A program made the translations under genes and the position numbers. This document shows positions 1 to 6,354 of a stretch of DNA of 64,000 nt, piece by piece (within the stretch, counting starts at the first letter, position 1; each line of letters begins with the position of its first letter). The stretch is taken from NCBI RefSeq assembly GCF_000682775.1, contig NZ_AWFI01000015.1:62001-126000 (forward strand), in the 5' to 3' direction. The notes beneath the pieces are model-generated. The model saw only the letters and a list, made by a program, of their open reading frames with translations. It did no database searches and had not been told where the DNA came from. This DNA is from Hyphomonas sp. L-53-1-40. Its GTDB lineage: Bacteria > Pseudomonadota > Alphaproteobacteria > Caulobacterales > Hyphomonadaceae.

Positions 1-49
1 CACAAACAGGATATGACATCTCTCTTTTACGACGATCTGGACGAGACTT

Positions 50-928
50 ATGGCAGACCTGAAGACAATTGGCGTGATTGGCGCGGGCCAGATGGGGAAT
101 GGTATCGCCCATGTCAGCGCGCTAGCCGGATACGACGTCGTTCTCAGCGATATTTCCAAAGAGTCTCTCGCCAAAGGTATGAAGGCGATCGAACATAATA
201 TGGCTCGTCAGGTTGGTCGGGGACAATACGGCCAAGGCGATATGAACACCGCACTCGGGCGTATCAAGCCAACAACTGTCTTGAAGGACCATGAGGTCGC
301 AGACCTTGTTATCGAGGCCGCCACAGAGCGCCGAGAAATCAAGGAACAGATCTTCCGCTCGATCTGCGAAATCGTGCCTGCGAGTACATTTCTGGCGACG
401 AATACGTCGTCCATCTCGATCACACGGCTCGCGTCCGTCACCGACCGTCCCGAACGGTTTATCGGGCTGCACTTCATGAATCCCGTTCCGCTGATGAAGC
501 TGGTTGAAGTGATCCGTGGGCTCGCAACGGATCAGGAAACCTACGAGACCGCCATCGAGTTTGCAGGGCGCCTAGAGAAGACGACCACGAATGCCGAGGA
601 CTACCCGGCCTTTATCGTCAACCGGATCCTTGTGCCCATGATCAATGAGGCCGTTTACGCTCTTTACGAAGGTGTTGGCACGGTTGAAAGCATTGATACG
701 GCCATGCGCCTTGGCGCAAATCATCCGATGGGGCCGTTGACGCTTGCCGACTTCATCGGGCTCGATACCTGTCTGTCGATTATGCAAGTTTTGCACGATG
801 GTCTTGCCGACACCAAATACAGGCCCTGTCCGTTGCTCGTGAAATATGTTGAGGCAGGCTGGGTTGGGAAAAAAGTCGGCAAGGGATTCTACGACTATTC
901 CGGACCTGAGCCGGTTCCAACGAGGTAG
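50..928 (+). CDS. hbd: 3-hydroxybutyryl-CoA dehydrogenase
   Basis: This 292-residue protein has the usual length for a bacterial 3-hydroxyacyl-CoA dehydrogenase, which interconverts (S)-3-hydroxybutyryl-CoA and acetoacetyl-CoA with NAD(P). The sequence shows the Rossmann motif GAGQMG at residues 11-16 with Asp34 ending the second strand, the NTSS stretch at 118-121, and the catalytic His141 in GLHFMNP. The C-terminal half carries the all-helical 3HCDH domain (MGPLTLADFIGLD) and ends with the typical GKGFYDY. The start is supported by a GGACGAGA ribosome site 6-13 bases upstream. In related alphaproteobacteria it follows etfB-etfA, but the window begins too close to show that. Its role in fatty-acid or polyhydroxybutyrate metabolism is inferred from family. 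Confidence 0.93.
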   Translation: MADLKTIGVIGAGQMGNGIAHVSALAGYDVVLSDISKESLAKGMKAIEHNMARQVGRGQYGQGDMNTALGRIKPTTVLKDHEVADLVIEAATERREIKEQIFRSICEIVPASTFLATNTSSISITRLASVTDRPERFIGLHFMNPVPLMKLVEVIRGLATDQETYETAIEFAGRLEKTTTNAEDYPAFIVNRILVPMINEAVYALYEGVGTVESIDTAMRLGANHPMGPLTLADFIGLDTCLSIMQVLHDGLADTKYRPCPLLVKYVEAGWVGKKVGKGFYDYSGPEPVPTR

Positions 929-1005
929 AATCATTCTCCTTCATTTCTTTTCACAGATAAGAGGGTGTCTTCCGAGGCATTTTGTTCCGCAGAGGTGGCG
1001 CCTGG

Positions 1006-1033
1006 TTGACTGCTATTCAACCAATAGTAATTT
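1006..1033 (+). promoter_or_regulatory. Possible sigma-70-type promoter before nepR2-ecfG2
   Basis: TTGACT at 1006-1011 and TAATTT at 1028-1033 are 16 bases apart, and a small dyad (CTATT...AATAG, 1013-1027) lies between them. I find no GGAAC element upstream of the gene pair, so a housekeeping-type promoter is the best guess. The -10 match is only fair. Confidence 0.25.
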
Positions 1034-1132
1034 TTGATTCGTTAACCCGACACTGATTTACTTCAATATGAGGTGAAGGCAGATCGTATAGTGGGGACGA
1101 ATTCATGATTTGTTATTTTGGCGGACGGATAA

Positions 1133-1327
1133 ATGATGCGTATGAGCGCCCGACGTCCCGAACGCAGAAGAACATCCGCTTTCATGACGCAGGCGACGGG
1201 CGTGACCCGGCGGTTCGAAACTCACCTTCAGGCCGAGTACGCGGCTGTGGTTACAGAGCCTCTTCCCTACCGACTTCGGCAACTTCTCGGCTCCATGAGA
1301 GAAGTGGAGAACTCGCAAAAGCGATAG
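1133..1327 (+). CDS. NepR-like anti-sigma factor (second copy)
   Basis: This 64-residue basic protein sits 13 bases upstream of an EcfG-type sigma gene, the place where alphaproteobacteria put nepR. Residues about 27-58 follow the NepR pattern seen in the other copy of this window (5525-5713): R-(F/I)-x3-L-x2-x-Y-x2-V-x2-E-P/V-P-x-R/E-x-LL. The N-terminus is Arg-rich and disordered, as in NepR. NepR binds EcfG-type sigma factors until phosphorylated PhyR titrates it away. Several Met codons cluster at the start (1133, 1136, 1142), so the exact first residue is uncertain. It could be a chance reading frame, but placement and the LxxxYxxVxxEPxPxRLxxLL pattern argue against that. Confidence 0.6.
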   Translation: MMRMSARRPERRRTSAFMTQATGVTRRFETHLQAEYAAVVTEPLPYRLRQLLGSMREVENSQKR

Positions 1328-1340
1328 GATACGTGATGGC

Positions 1341-1946
1341 ATGACCGATTTCGCCGAAAATCCTGGCCCAAGCTGGTCCTTTGTTGATGAGCTAGAGGCG
1401 TTGTTGCCCCAAATGCGCGCGTTCGCTCGTAGCCTTTGCCATGATGCAACGCTTGCCGACGATATTGTTCAGTCTGCATGCCTCAAAGCCTGGGCAGCGG
1501 CGGATTCTTTTGACCGAAGCGCAAAGATGAGACCGTGGATCTTGCGGATTGTTCGAAATGAGTATCTCCAGCACAGTCGTCGCGCTTGGCGCAATGTTGA
1601 TGTTGAAAGCGGATTTCTCGAAGAAACGCTTGTTGATCACACATCAGCTGAAATGCTGAGCGAAGCCTCGCATGCTGTGCAGGCAATCTACGCTTTGCCG
1701 ATCAAGCAGAGGGATGCAGTCATACTGGTTCTGGCAGCGGGTCTCACTTATGAGGAAGCGGGCGCGATCATGGACTGCTCACCTGGAACGATCAAAAGCC
1801 GGGTAAGCCGGGCGCGCGCCGTACTGATGGATGAGTTGAATGGGATTGTTCCGGCAATCTCCAATGACACGCCTGAGCTTTCTGCACGGTCCACATTACA
1901 CCAGTTGGTAATGCACGCCGAAGGGCTTATGGCTGAGGCTGCGTGA
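1341..1946 (+). CDS. EcfG-family RNA polymerase sigma factor (second copy)
   Basis: This 201-residue ECF sigma factor resembles the EcfG (ECF15) class. Region 2 contains DDIVQSACLKAW followed by MRPWILRIVRNEYL, and region 4 contains LPIKQRDAVILV, a YEEAGAIMDCSPGTIKSRVSRAR helix-turn-helix, and the LVMHAEGL tail. The copy at 5724 has the same architecture and near-identical bases over the GTIKSRVSRAR codons, so the two are paralogues. The gene directly upstream encodes a NepR-like anti-sigma. Many alphaproteobacteria keep several EcfG paralogues whose jobs range from redundant to specialised. This one lacks a recognisable GGAAC promoter, so it may be expressed independently of the stress response. 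The next gene converges on it. Confidence 0.9.
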   Translation: MTDFAENPGPSWSFVDELEALLPQMRAFARSLCHDATLADDIVQSACLKAWAAADSFDRSAKMRPWILRIVRNEYLQHSRRAWRNVDVESGFLEETLVDHTSAEMLSEASHAVQAIYALPIKQRDAVILVLAAGLTYEEAGAIMDCSPGTIKSRVSRARAVLMDELNGIVPAISNDTPELSARSTLHQLVMHAEGLMAEAA

Positions 1947-1952
1947 TCGACA

Positions 1953-2600
1953 TCAGGCCATGAGCAGGAAAACGCTCACCGAATAAATGATCATCAATGC
2001 GGCCGTCTTGATGGCAGCGGACACAAGAAATGGTCGCAGATCGGACCAAGACGTATCTCGAGCGATGGCGGCGACAGAGGTTGCAATATCATGCTCGATC
2101 CCTTCGCGGGATTGACCCGCAAGCACCAGCATGACTTTCGAAGAGCGAGTGGACGGAGCAGATTGGGCTTCCGTCAGGACTTGCTGAAATACATGCCCGG
2201 CGACGACCTCACCGAGCGCGCGCTCGGGGTGCCAGCCATAGCGAGAAAGTTCTACTATCCCAAGCCGAACAAAGGGCCACGTTACCCAGATATCACGAAC
2301 AAGAAACGCGGCGAGAATCCCTGTCACACCCCAGATAAAATAAGGCCGCCCAATAACACCGCCATGGAAAAGTCCCCAAAGCGTCGCGAGGATAAGCAGT
2401 TTGATAGCCGTCGCGATTGCGAACGACCGAAAGCTCTTTTTGAGAAAATCATCCGCATGGCGCTTGATCTGGCGACGCGTTTCCACGGCGGCTGTTTCGA
2501 TCACCTTGTTCTTCTGGGCGGATACCCCGCGTTCGAGGTATCTTCGGCCAAAAGCCAGTCCAGCGCCAACCGCTGAGGCAACAAGCAGAAATGATCTCAT
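1953..2600 (-). CDS. Hypothetical membrane protein of the DUF883/holin stress operon
   Basis: I do not recognise the family. The 215 residues begin with a hydrophobic stretch (4-18), continue with a charged segment (ERGVSAQKNK...RRQIKRHADDFLKK), then have two membrane segments around residues 60-78 and 85-102, a soluble middle, and a final membrane helix at the C-terminus (AALMIIYSVSVFLLMA). It lies 47 bases downstream of the holin-like gene in the same direction, so it is probably the third gene of an operon led by DUF883. It plausibly acts in the inner membrane under stress, but that rests on context only. Confidence 0.75.
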   Translation of the reverse strand: MRSFLLVASAVGAGLAFGRRYLERGVSAQKNKVIETAAVETRRQIKRHADDFLKKSFRSFAIATAIKLLILATLWGLFHGGVIGRPYFIWGVTGILAAFLVRDIWVTWPFVRLGIVELSRYGWHPERALGEVVAGHVFQQVLTEAQSAPSTRSSKVMLVLAGQSREGIEHDIATSVAAIARDTSWSDLRPFLVSAAIKTAALMIIYSVSVFLLMA

Positions 2601-2647
2601 CCTGCCAATATAGGAGCTTTGGCATGATTTGTCTGCAATTGGTGTCG

Positions 2648-3046
2648 CTACAGCAGACCGAGTAAAAGCCTCTGGGCATGACGTGTCGCCGTCTTCGGAT
2701 CACGCACAAGCGTGTATCCAAGCAACATCGCGCCCGCGGACACAGAGACAGGATATTTCTGAACCAAGGATTTCAGAGTGTCGAACGGTAGGTCTGCCAA
2801 CGCATTGGCTGTCGACTCCTCCAGATCATCAATCTCTTCTGATGATTTGCGATAAGGCAGAAGAAATATGTACAGCATCAGGGCAGAAATTGCCACAAGG
2901 ATGGCGGCCACTGTAAAGCAGGCGGCCGTCAAACCGATGACAGATGCCAGCGCCAATATTCCGGCAACAGACAAAGCAAACATGCCGCCGAAACCGCATA
3001 CGATTCCGGCGACAGCCGCGAACAGCCTAAGCTTTGTCGCGTCCAT
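2648..3046 (-). CDS. Phage-holin-superfamily (YqjE-like) inner membrane protein
   Basis: This 132-residue protein has two adjacent hydrophobic hairpins (about residues 7-32 and 36-64), an acidic linker (SSEEIDDLEES) and an amphipathic C-terminal tail. This matches the small holin-superfamily/YqjE-type proteins found beside DUF883 genes. In Escherichia coli the comparable yqjD-yqjE pair is stationary-phase induced and membrane bound. Here the ATG lies 3 bases from the stop of the DUF883 gene, so the two are translated from one message. A role in membrane or envelope stress is inferred. Family assignment by eye is moderate because such proteins diverge quickly. Confidence 0.7.
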   Translation of the reverse strand: MDATKLRLFAAVAGIVCGFGGMFALSVAGILALASVIGLTAACFTVAAILVAISALMLYIFLLPYRKSSEEIDDLEESTANALADLPFDTLKSLVQKYPVSVSAGAMLLGYTLVRDPKTATRHAQRLLLGLL

Positions 3047-3049
3047 GAA

Positions 3050-3349
3050 TTATTTGCCCCTCATCATTGCGAGGATAAGTCCGGCGCCAAACGCGATCCC
3101 GACAGCGGCGAGCGGATTCTTGCGAATTTCCGTTTCAACCTCGTCACGGGTTTCCTTGAACTGGCCAGAGGCTTTCTCGGCTATTTCCTTGCCTTTCTCG
3201 ACTCCGGCTTGCGCCTTGACTTTCGCCAAGCCCCGGACGTCTTCCATCACGCTTTTCAAGTCGCCGCGAAGCATGGCGATGTCATCCTTGAGCGCAGCGT
3301 AATCGCCTTCGGTCTCAGCTTTTAGTGTAGTGGCTGTTTTGGTGTTCAC
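3050..3349 (-). CDS. DUF883 (ElaB/YqjD-like) membrane-anchored protein
   Basis: The protein is about 99 residues when started at the GTG at 3349, which has a GGAGA ribosome site six bases upstream. Upstream codons lack any such site and lie close to the promoter. It has a long amphipathic helix rich in Ala, Lys and Glu (TLKAETEGDYAALKDDIAML... KGKEIAEKASGQF), then the DUF883 hallmark of a basic patch before one C-terminal membrane helix (RKNPLAAVGIAFGAGLILAMMRGK). ElaB/YqjD proteins anchor in the inner membrane, and some bind stalled ribosomes in stationary phase. It leads an operon with two more membrane proteins. A consensus stress promoter lies 33-57 bases upstream. Confidence 0.85.
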   Translation of the reverse strand: MNTKTATTLKAETEGDYAALKDDIAMLRGDLKSVMEDVRGLAKVKAQAGVEKGKEIAEKASGQFKETRDEVETEIRKNPLAAVGIAFGAGLILAMMRGK

Positions 3350-3381
3350 GTTAAATCTCCTGATTTCGTGTGCGCCAATAC

Positions 3382-3406
3382 AACGGCTGATCAAGAAATT
3401 CGTTCC
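3382..3406 (-). promoter_or_regulatory. EcfG (general stress) promoter of the DUF883 operon
   Basis: On the reverse strand GGAAC (3406-3402) is followed after exactly 16 bases by CGTT (3385-3382). This is a perfect match to the alphaproteobacterial EcfG consensus GGAAC-N16/17-CGTT. It lies 33 bases before the GTG of the DUF883 gene and fires away from the promoter at 3433. Confidence 0.8.
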
Positions 3407-3432
3407 ATCGGATGCTAGCAGTTTTATGCGAC

Positions 3433-3457
3433 GGAACCTTACATGTGAACATACGTT
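3433..3457 (+). promoter_or_regulatory. EcfG (general stress) promoter of the Crp/Fnr gene
   Basis: GGAAC (3433-3437), 16 bases, CGTT (3454-3457): a perfect EcfG consensus. The -10 element ends only 8 bases before the likely ATG at 3466, so the message would be leaderless or nearly so. The two divergent stress promoters have their -35 elements 26 bases apart. Confidence 0.78.
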
Positions 3458-3465
3458 TTGATCGC

Positions 3466-4281
3466 ATGGACGTATTCAGAAACAGACTTTCCCAATATGC
3501 CTCTTTAAACGATGACGCGTGGACCAAATTTGATCAAATCGATTTTCAGACCCGCGCGTTTCAGTCCGGCGATGATATCATTCGTGTGGGGGAAACTCCC
3601 GCAAAGATATTCATTGTAAAGGATGGTTGGGCAATTCGCCATCGTTCTCTTGATGACGGTCGTCGCCAGATCGTCAACTTCATGTTGCCAGGTGACGTGT
3701 TCGATATGCAAGTGATTGCGGGTGTAAAGGCGGACCACTCAGTAACCGCCGTGACGCGCACTGTCGTGGCGACGGTTGCAGCGGATCAATTCATGAATGT
3801 GTTGCGCAGCGATGCCGATGTCGCCGCAGCATTCTGGTGGGCAGCGGTGCAGGAAGAATCTATCCTGCGTGAACAGATTGTCCGCGTCGGTCGCAGGTCT
3901 GCCAAGGAGCGTATCGCACACCTATTGCTTGAGCTTCAAAGAAGATTGAGAGCGGCAACAGGGGGAGCAAAAGATCACCTCCCCATGCCTTTGACGCGGA
4001 CGGATCTAGCAGATGCGCTCGGCCTGACACCGGTTCATGTATCAAGGACAATGTCAGCCTTACGCCGCTCAGGACTCATTGATGAGTCCAGAGGCCAGGT
4101 CACTATTCTCGACAGAAAGCGCATGGAGAGTCTGTCGCAGTTCGACACTGACTATCTCCATGTTCGCAAACTCGATTTCGCGGCGCCAGCAGACCTGGGC
4201 AGTGGTTCCCACTCGTCTTTGTCAAACGGCGCTATCTCGTCTCACACGCATCATCCCCGCGTTCCCCGTAAAGACAACTGA
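3466..4281 (+). CDS. Crp/Fnr-family transcriptional regulator
   Basis: The protein has 271 residues from the ATG at 3466. An upstream frame extension exists but would place the start inside the promoter. Residues 15-130 form a cyclic-nucleotide-binding fold (GDDIIRVGETPAKIFIVKDGWAIRHRSL, then FMLPGDVFD), and the C-terminal winged helix has LTRTDLADALGLTPVHVSRTMSALRRSGLI. The residues that bind cAMP in Crp are not evident, so the ligand is unknown. The tail is long, low in complexity and His/Ser-rich. The gene is divergent from the DUF883 operon, and both have consensus EcfG promoters, so it is probably a downstream regulator in the stress response. A small membrane protein gene follows 38 bases later. 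Confidence 0.88.
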   Translation: MDVFRNRLSQYASLNDDAWTKFDQIDFQTRAFQSGDDIIRVGETPAKIFIVKDGWAIRHRSLDDGRRQIVNFMLPGDVFDMQVIAGVKADHSVTAVTRTVVATVAADQFMNVLRSDADVAAAFWWAAVQEESILREQIVRVGRRSAKERIAHLLLELQRRLRAATGGAKDHLPMPLTRTDLADALGLTPVHVSRTMSALRRSGLIDESRGQVTILDRKRMESLSQFDTDYLHVRKLDFAAPADLGSGSHSSLSNGAISSHTHHPRVPRKDN

Positions 4282-4319
4282 TCCCAGGGGATCACACTCA
4301 AACAGAATTGGAATAACCC

Positions 4320-4484
4320 ATGCCAGACACAACCCATCAAGAAGAGGTCTCTACAACCGAGGCACGCCAGGGCCGTCGCCGGACAGGCTTGTTGAGCGTT
4401 ATGGGGATAGGTATCGTCATCGCTCTCGTCGGCATGTTGCTGGTGCTGGCATTGACCGGCATGTTTGCGCCTGCCAGCGTCTAA
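4320..4484 (+). CDS. Small single-pass membrane protein (54 residues)
   Basis: This short gene runs from the ATG at 4320 to the TAA at 4482-4484. It encodes a polar, Gln/Glu/Arg-rich N-terminus of about 22 residues, then a continuous hydrophobic segment (residues 24-49, MGIGIVIALVGMLLVLAL), a typical one-pass inner-membrane peptide. It lies 38 bases after the Crp/Fnr gene with a GGAATAA ribosome site and is followed by a strong hairpin, so it probably ends the same stress-induced transcript. I recognise no family. Being short, it could be missed by gene finders, but the hydrophobic profile, ribosome site and following terminator support it. Confidence 0.6.
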   Translation: MPDTTHQEEVSTTEARQGRRRTGLLSVMGIGIVIALVGMLLVLALTGMFAPASV

Positions 4485-4507
4485 CGGATCTTGAATCCAA
4501 TAACTAA

Positions 4508-4539
4508 GGCCGCCCGTACATCATCGTGTACAGGCGGCC
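4508..4539. terminator. Bidirectional transcription terminator hairpin
   Basis: A 13-base stem (GGCCGCCCGTACA, 4508-4520, with one mismatch to its partner 4527-4539) closes a 6-base loop. A short T-rich tail follows on the right. It separates the Crp/small-membrane-protein transcript from the convergent phyR gene and can serve both. Confidence 0.7.
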
Positions 4540-4563
4540 TTCTAATTCCGCGACATAAGAAGT

Positions 4564-5358
4564 CTAGGCGTCCACTCGCTTTTCGTTGGCGGGATGAAAG
4601 AATAGCGCCTGGCCGATCGCTGCCTTCACCGTATTCTCCTGGAACGGTTTTGGAATCAGGTAGGTCGGTTCTGGGCGCTCACCAGTCAGCAGGCGTTCGG
4701 GGAATGCCGTGATGAAGATGATCGGCACATCGTGATCTGCCAGAATGTCGTGTGCGGCATCAATACCGGACGATCCATCTGCAAGTTGGATGTCACAGAG
4801 AACCAGTCCTGGCGGATTTGCGCCGAAGAGAGAGAGCGCTTCGCGATGTGTGGTTGCGATTCCGGTGACCGTATGGCCGAGGTCTTCGACCAGGCTTTCG
4901 AGATCTGCTGCAATAATGGGCTCGTCCTCGATGATGAGAACTTTCGTTGCGAGCTCGCCTTCAATTTCTCTTTGCGCATCTTGTTCGAGAACACGCTGCT
5001 CTTTTTCGGAAATGCCGAGGATGTAGGCTGCGTCCGAAGCAGAAAATCCCTCAAGGGCTGTCAGCAGGAAAGCTTGCCGTTGGATGGGGGCGAGTGACTG
5101 AAGTCTTTTGTCTGCAGGGTCGCCCTTGCCGCCATCTTTTCCTTCAAGCTGGGCACCTGTCGTACCCCAGATGACATGGAAAAAACGGTAGAGCGAAAGA
5201 CGAGGATCTTCCACATTATCAACAACTTCCGGATTTTCGACGAGCGCTTGAAGCGATGCGCGAATATACGCGTCTCCGCTGTCTTGACTGCCTGTTAGCG
5301 CCCGGGCGTACCGGCGCAAGAAGGGCAGATGGGGGGCAAACGATTGTACCAAACTCAT
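4564..5358 (-). CDS. phyR: General stress response regulator PhyR
   Basis: PhyR has 264 residues. The N-terminal sigma-like domain (about 1-130, with ECF region 2/4-like helices including APIQRQAFLLTALEGFSASDAAYILGIS) mimics EcfG. The C-terminal receiver (138-264) has the acidic pocket E144-D145-E146, phospho-acceptor Asp189 in LVLCDIQLADG, Thr217 in FITAFPERLLTG and Lys237 in IPKPF. Phosphorylated PhyR binds NepR and frees EcfG. The gene diverges from nepR-ecfG and its kinase, the standard alphaproteobacterial layout. All catalytic receiver residues are intact. I find no well-spaced stress promoter on its own strand. A GGAAC at 5413-5409 has no correctly placed -10. Confidence 0.96.
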   Translation of the reverse strand: MSLVQSFAPHLPFLRRYARALTGSQDSGDAYIRASLQALVENPEVVDNVEDPRLSLYRFFHVIWGTTGAQLEGKDGGKGDPADKRLQSLAPIQRQAFLLTALEGFSASDAAYILGISEKEQRVLEQDAQREIEGELATKVLIIEDEPIIAADLESLVEDLGHTVTGIATTHREALSLFGANPPGLVLCDIQLADGSSGIDAAHDILADHDVPIIFITAFPERLLTGERPEPTYLIPKPFQENTVKAAIGQALFFHPANEKRVDA

Positions 5359-5360
5359 TG

Positions 5361-5385
5361 GGAACCTCTCTTCTGGGACCGCATT
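5361..5385 (+). promoter_or_regulatory. Weak EcfG-type promoter in the phyR-nepR gap
   Basis: GGAAC (5361-5365), 16 bases, CATT (5382-5385) matches the -35 fully and three of four -10 bases. It would give nepR-ecfG a second, longer leader. It is weaker than the 5442 site. Confidence 0.3.
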
Positions 5386-5441
5386 AACAATTCATGAAAG
5401 CAGCTTCGGTTCCACCCTAGTGCAAAATACTGCATTAGTGT

Positions 5442-5466
5442 GGAACTTATATGGTGCCGGATTGTT
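5442..5466 (+). promoter_or_regulatory. EcfG-type promoter of nepR-ecfG (autoregulation)
   Basis: GGAAC (5442-5446), 16 bases, TGTT (5463-5466) matches the EcfG consensus with one change in the -10. nepR-ecfG operons are usually autoregulated this way. Because the -10 ends at 5466, translation of nepR must begin downstream of it. Confidence 0.6.
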
Positions 5467-5524
5467 TAACTATCAGACTCATATAGTTAGGTATCAGATC
5501 GTGAATCAGGATAGTTTGGACGGA

Positions 5525-5713
5525 ATGGAAAAGAACGGACGCAAAAACTCCGTCAAATCCGACCTCGGCAGTAAGAGGCGGACGCAGCGCATTGGTGAAC
5601 AATTGCGCCGCGTATATGACGAAGTAGCGCAAGAAGATGTGCCCGATGAGTTCCTGAGGCTTCTCGAAGAAGCCGATAGGGCTCGGCCATCTTCCACCTC
5701 AGATAAATCCTGA
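5525..5713 (+). CDS. nepR: Anti-sigma factor NepR
   Basis: This 62-residue protein carries the NepR core RRTQRIGEQLRRVYDEVAQE followed by VPDEFLRLLEEAD. It holds EcfG inactive until phospho-PhyR sequesters it. The frame is open further upstream, but those codons precede or overlap the EcfG-type promoter, so the ATG at 5525 (GGACGG just before it) is the best start. A GTG at 5501 is the alternative. It lies 10 bases upstream of ecfG, so the two are cotranscribed and probably translationally coupled. It is the better NepR match of the two copies in this window. Confidence 0.88.
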   Translation: MEKNGRKNSVKSDLGSKRRTQRIGEQLRRVYDEVAQEDVPDEFLRLLEEADRARPSSTSDKS

Positions 5714-5723
5714 GGGGGCTTCC

Positions 5724-6320
5724 ATGACAGACAATACGGAAAAACTCAGCGATGCTGAATTCAAACGCGAACTTGCTGCATTGATCCCACACTTGCGGGC
5801 TTTCGCGCGCAGCTTGTGCGGTGATGCGACGCTTGCAGATGACCTTGCTCAGGATGCAATGCTGAAAGCGTGGAATGCGCGGCAATCCTTTCAGGCCGGC
5901 ACAAATATGAAGGCGTGGGCCTTCACAATTCTCCGAAATGTTTTCTATTCAGAAAAGCGCCGGTCTTGGCGCCGCACACCGCTTGATCCTGAGGTTGCCG
6001 AAGCAACGCTGGTGTCTAATAGTAATCCATCCGACACGCTCGATCTGCTCGCCATGCGCAATGCGCTCGGCAGGTTGCCAATCGACCAGCGTGAAGCCCT
6101 CATTCTCGTCGGTGCCGGCGGTTTGCCCTATGAGGAAGCTGCAGAGATTTGTGGCGTCGCCGTCGGAACGATCAAAAGCCGGGTGTCTCGGGCCAGGAAA
6201 GCTGTGGTCGAGATTCTGGAATCAAACGGGGCAGGATTTAGCGACGACTCCGAAATGAGGGCGGAAGACGCCTTCAATGATATCATGCGCCAGGCAGATG
6301 ACATTGCCGGTGTCGGGTAA
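5724..6320 (+). CDS. ecfG: General stress sigma factor EcfG
   Basis: This is a 198-residue ECF15-class sigma factor. Region 2 is AFARSLCGDATLADDLAQDAMLKAW with MKAWAFTILRNVFYSEKRR, and region 4 is LPIDQREALILVGAGGLPYEEAAEI with VGTIKSRVSRARKAV. EcfG directs RNA polymerase to GGAAC-N16/17-CGTT promoters, several of which occur within 5 kb on either side. A GAGGGGG ribosome site precedes the ATG. The neighbours phyR, nepR and a HisKA_2 kinase make the regulatory role secure. A paralogue lies at 1341-1946. Confidence 0.95.
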   Translation: MTDNTEKLSDAEFKRELAALIPHLRAFARSLCGDATLADDLAQDAMLKAWNARQSFQAGTNMKAWAFTILRNVFYSEKRRSWRRTPLDPEVAEATLVSNSNPSDTLDLLAMRNALGRLPIDQREALILVGAGGLPYEEAAEICGVAVGTIKSRVSRARKAVVEILESNGAGFSDDSEMRAEDAFNDIMRQADDIAGVG

Positions 6321-6354
6321 CCGGAGTGGGCTAGACCGGGGGGATAGCAAAGGC

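Noticed and set aside
5386-5413. EcfG promoter for phyR on the reverse strand
   Set aside because: GGAAC at 5413-5409 has its only GTT-type element 20 bases away, outside the allowed 16-17 spacing.
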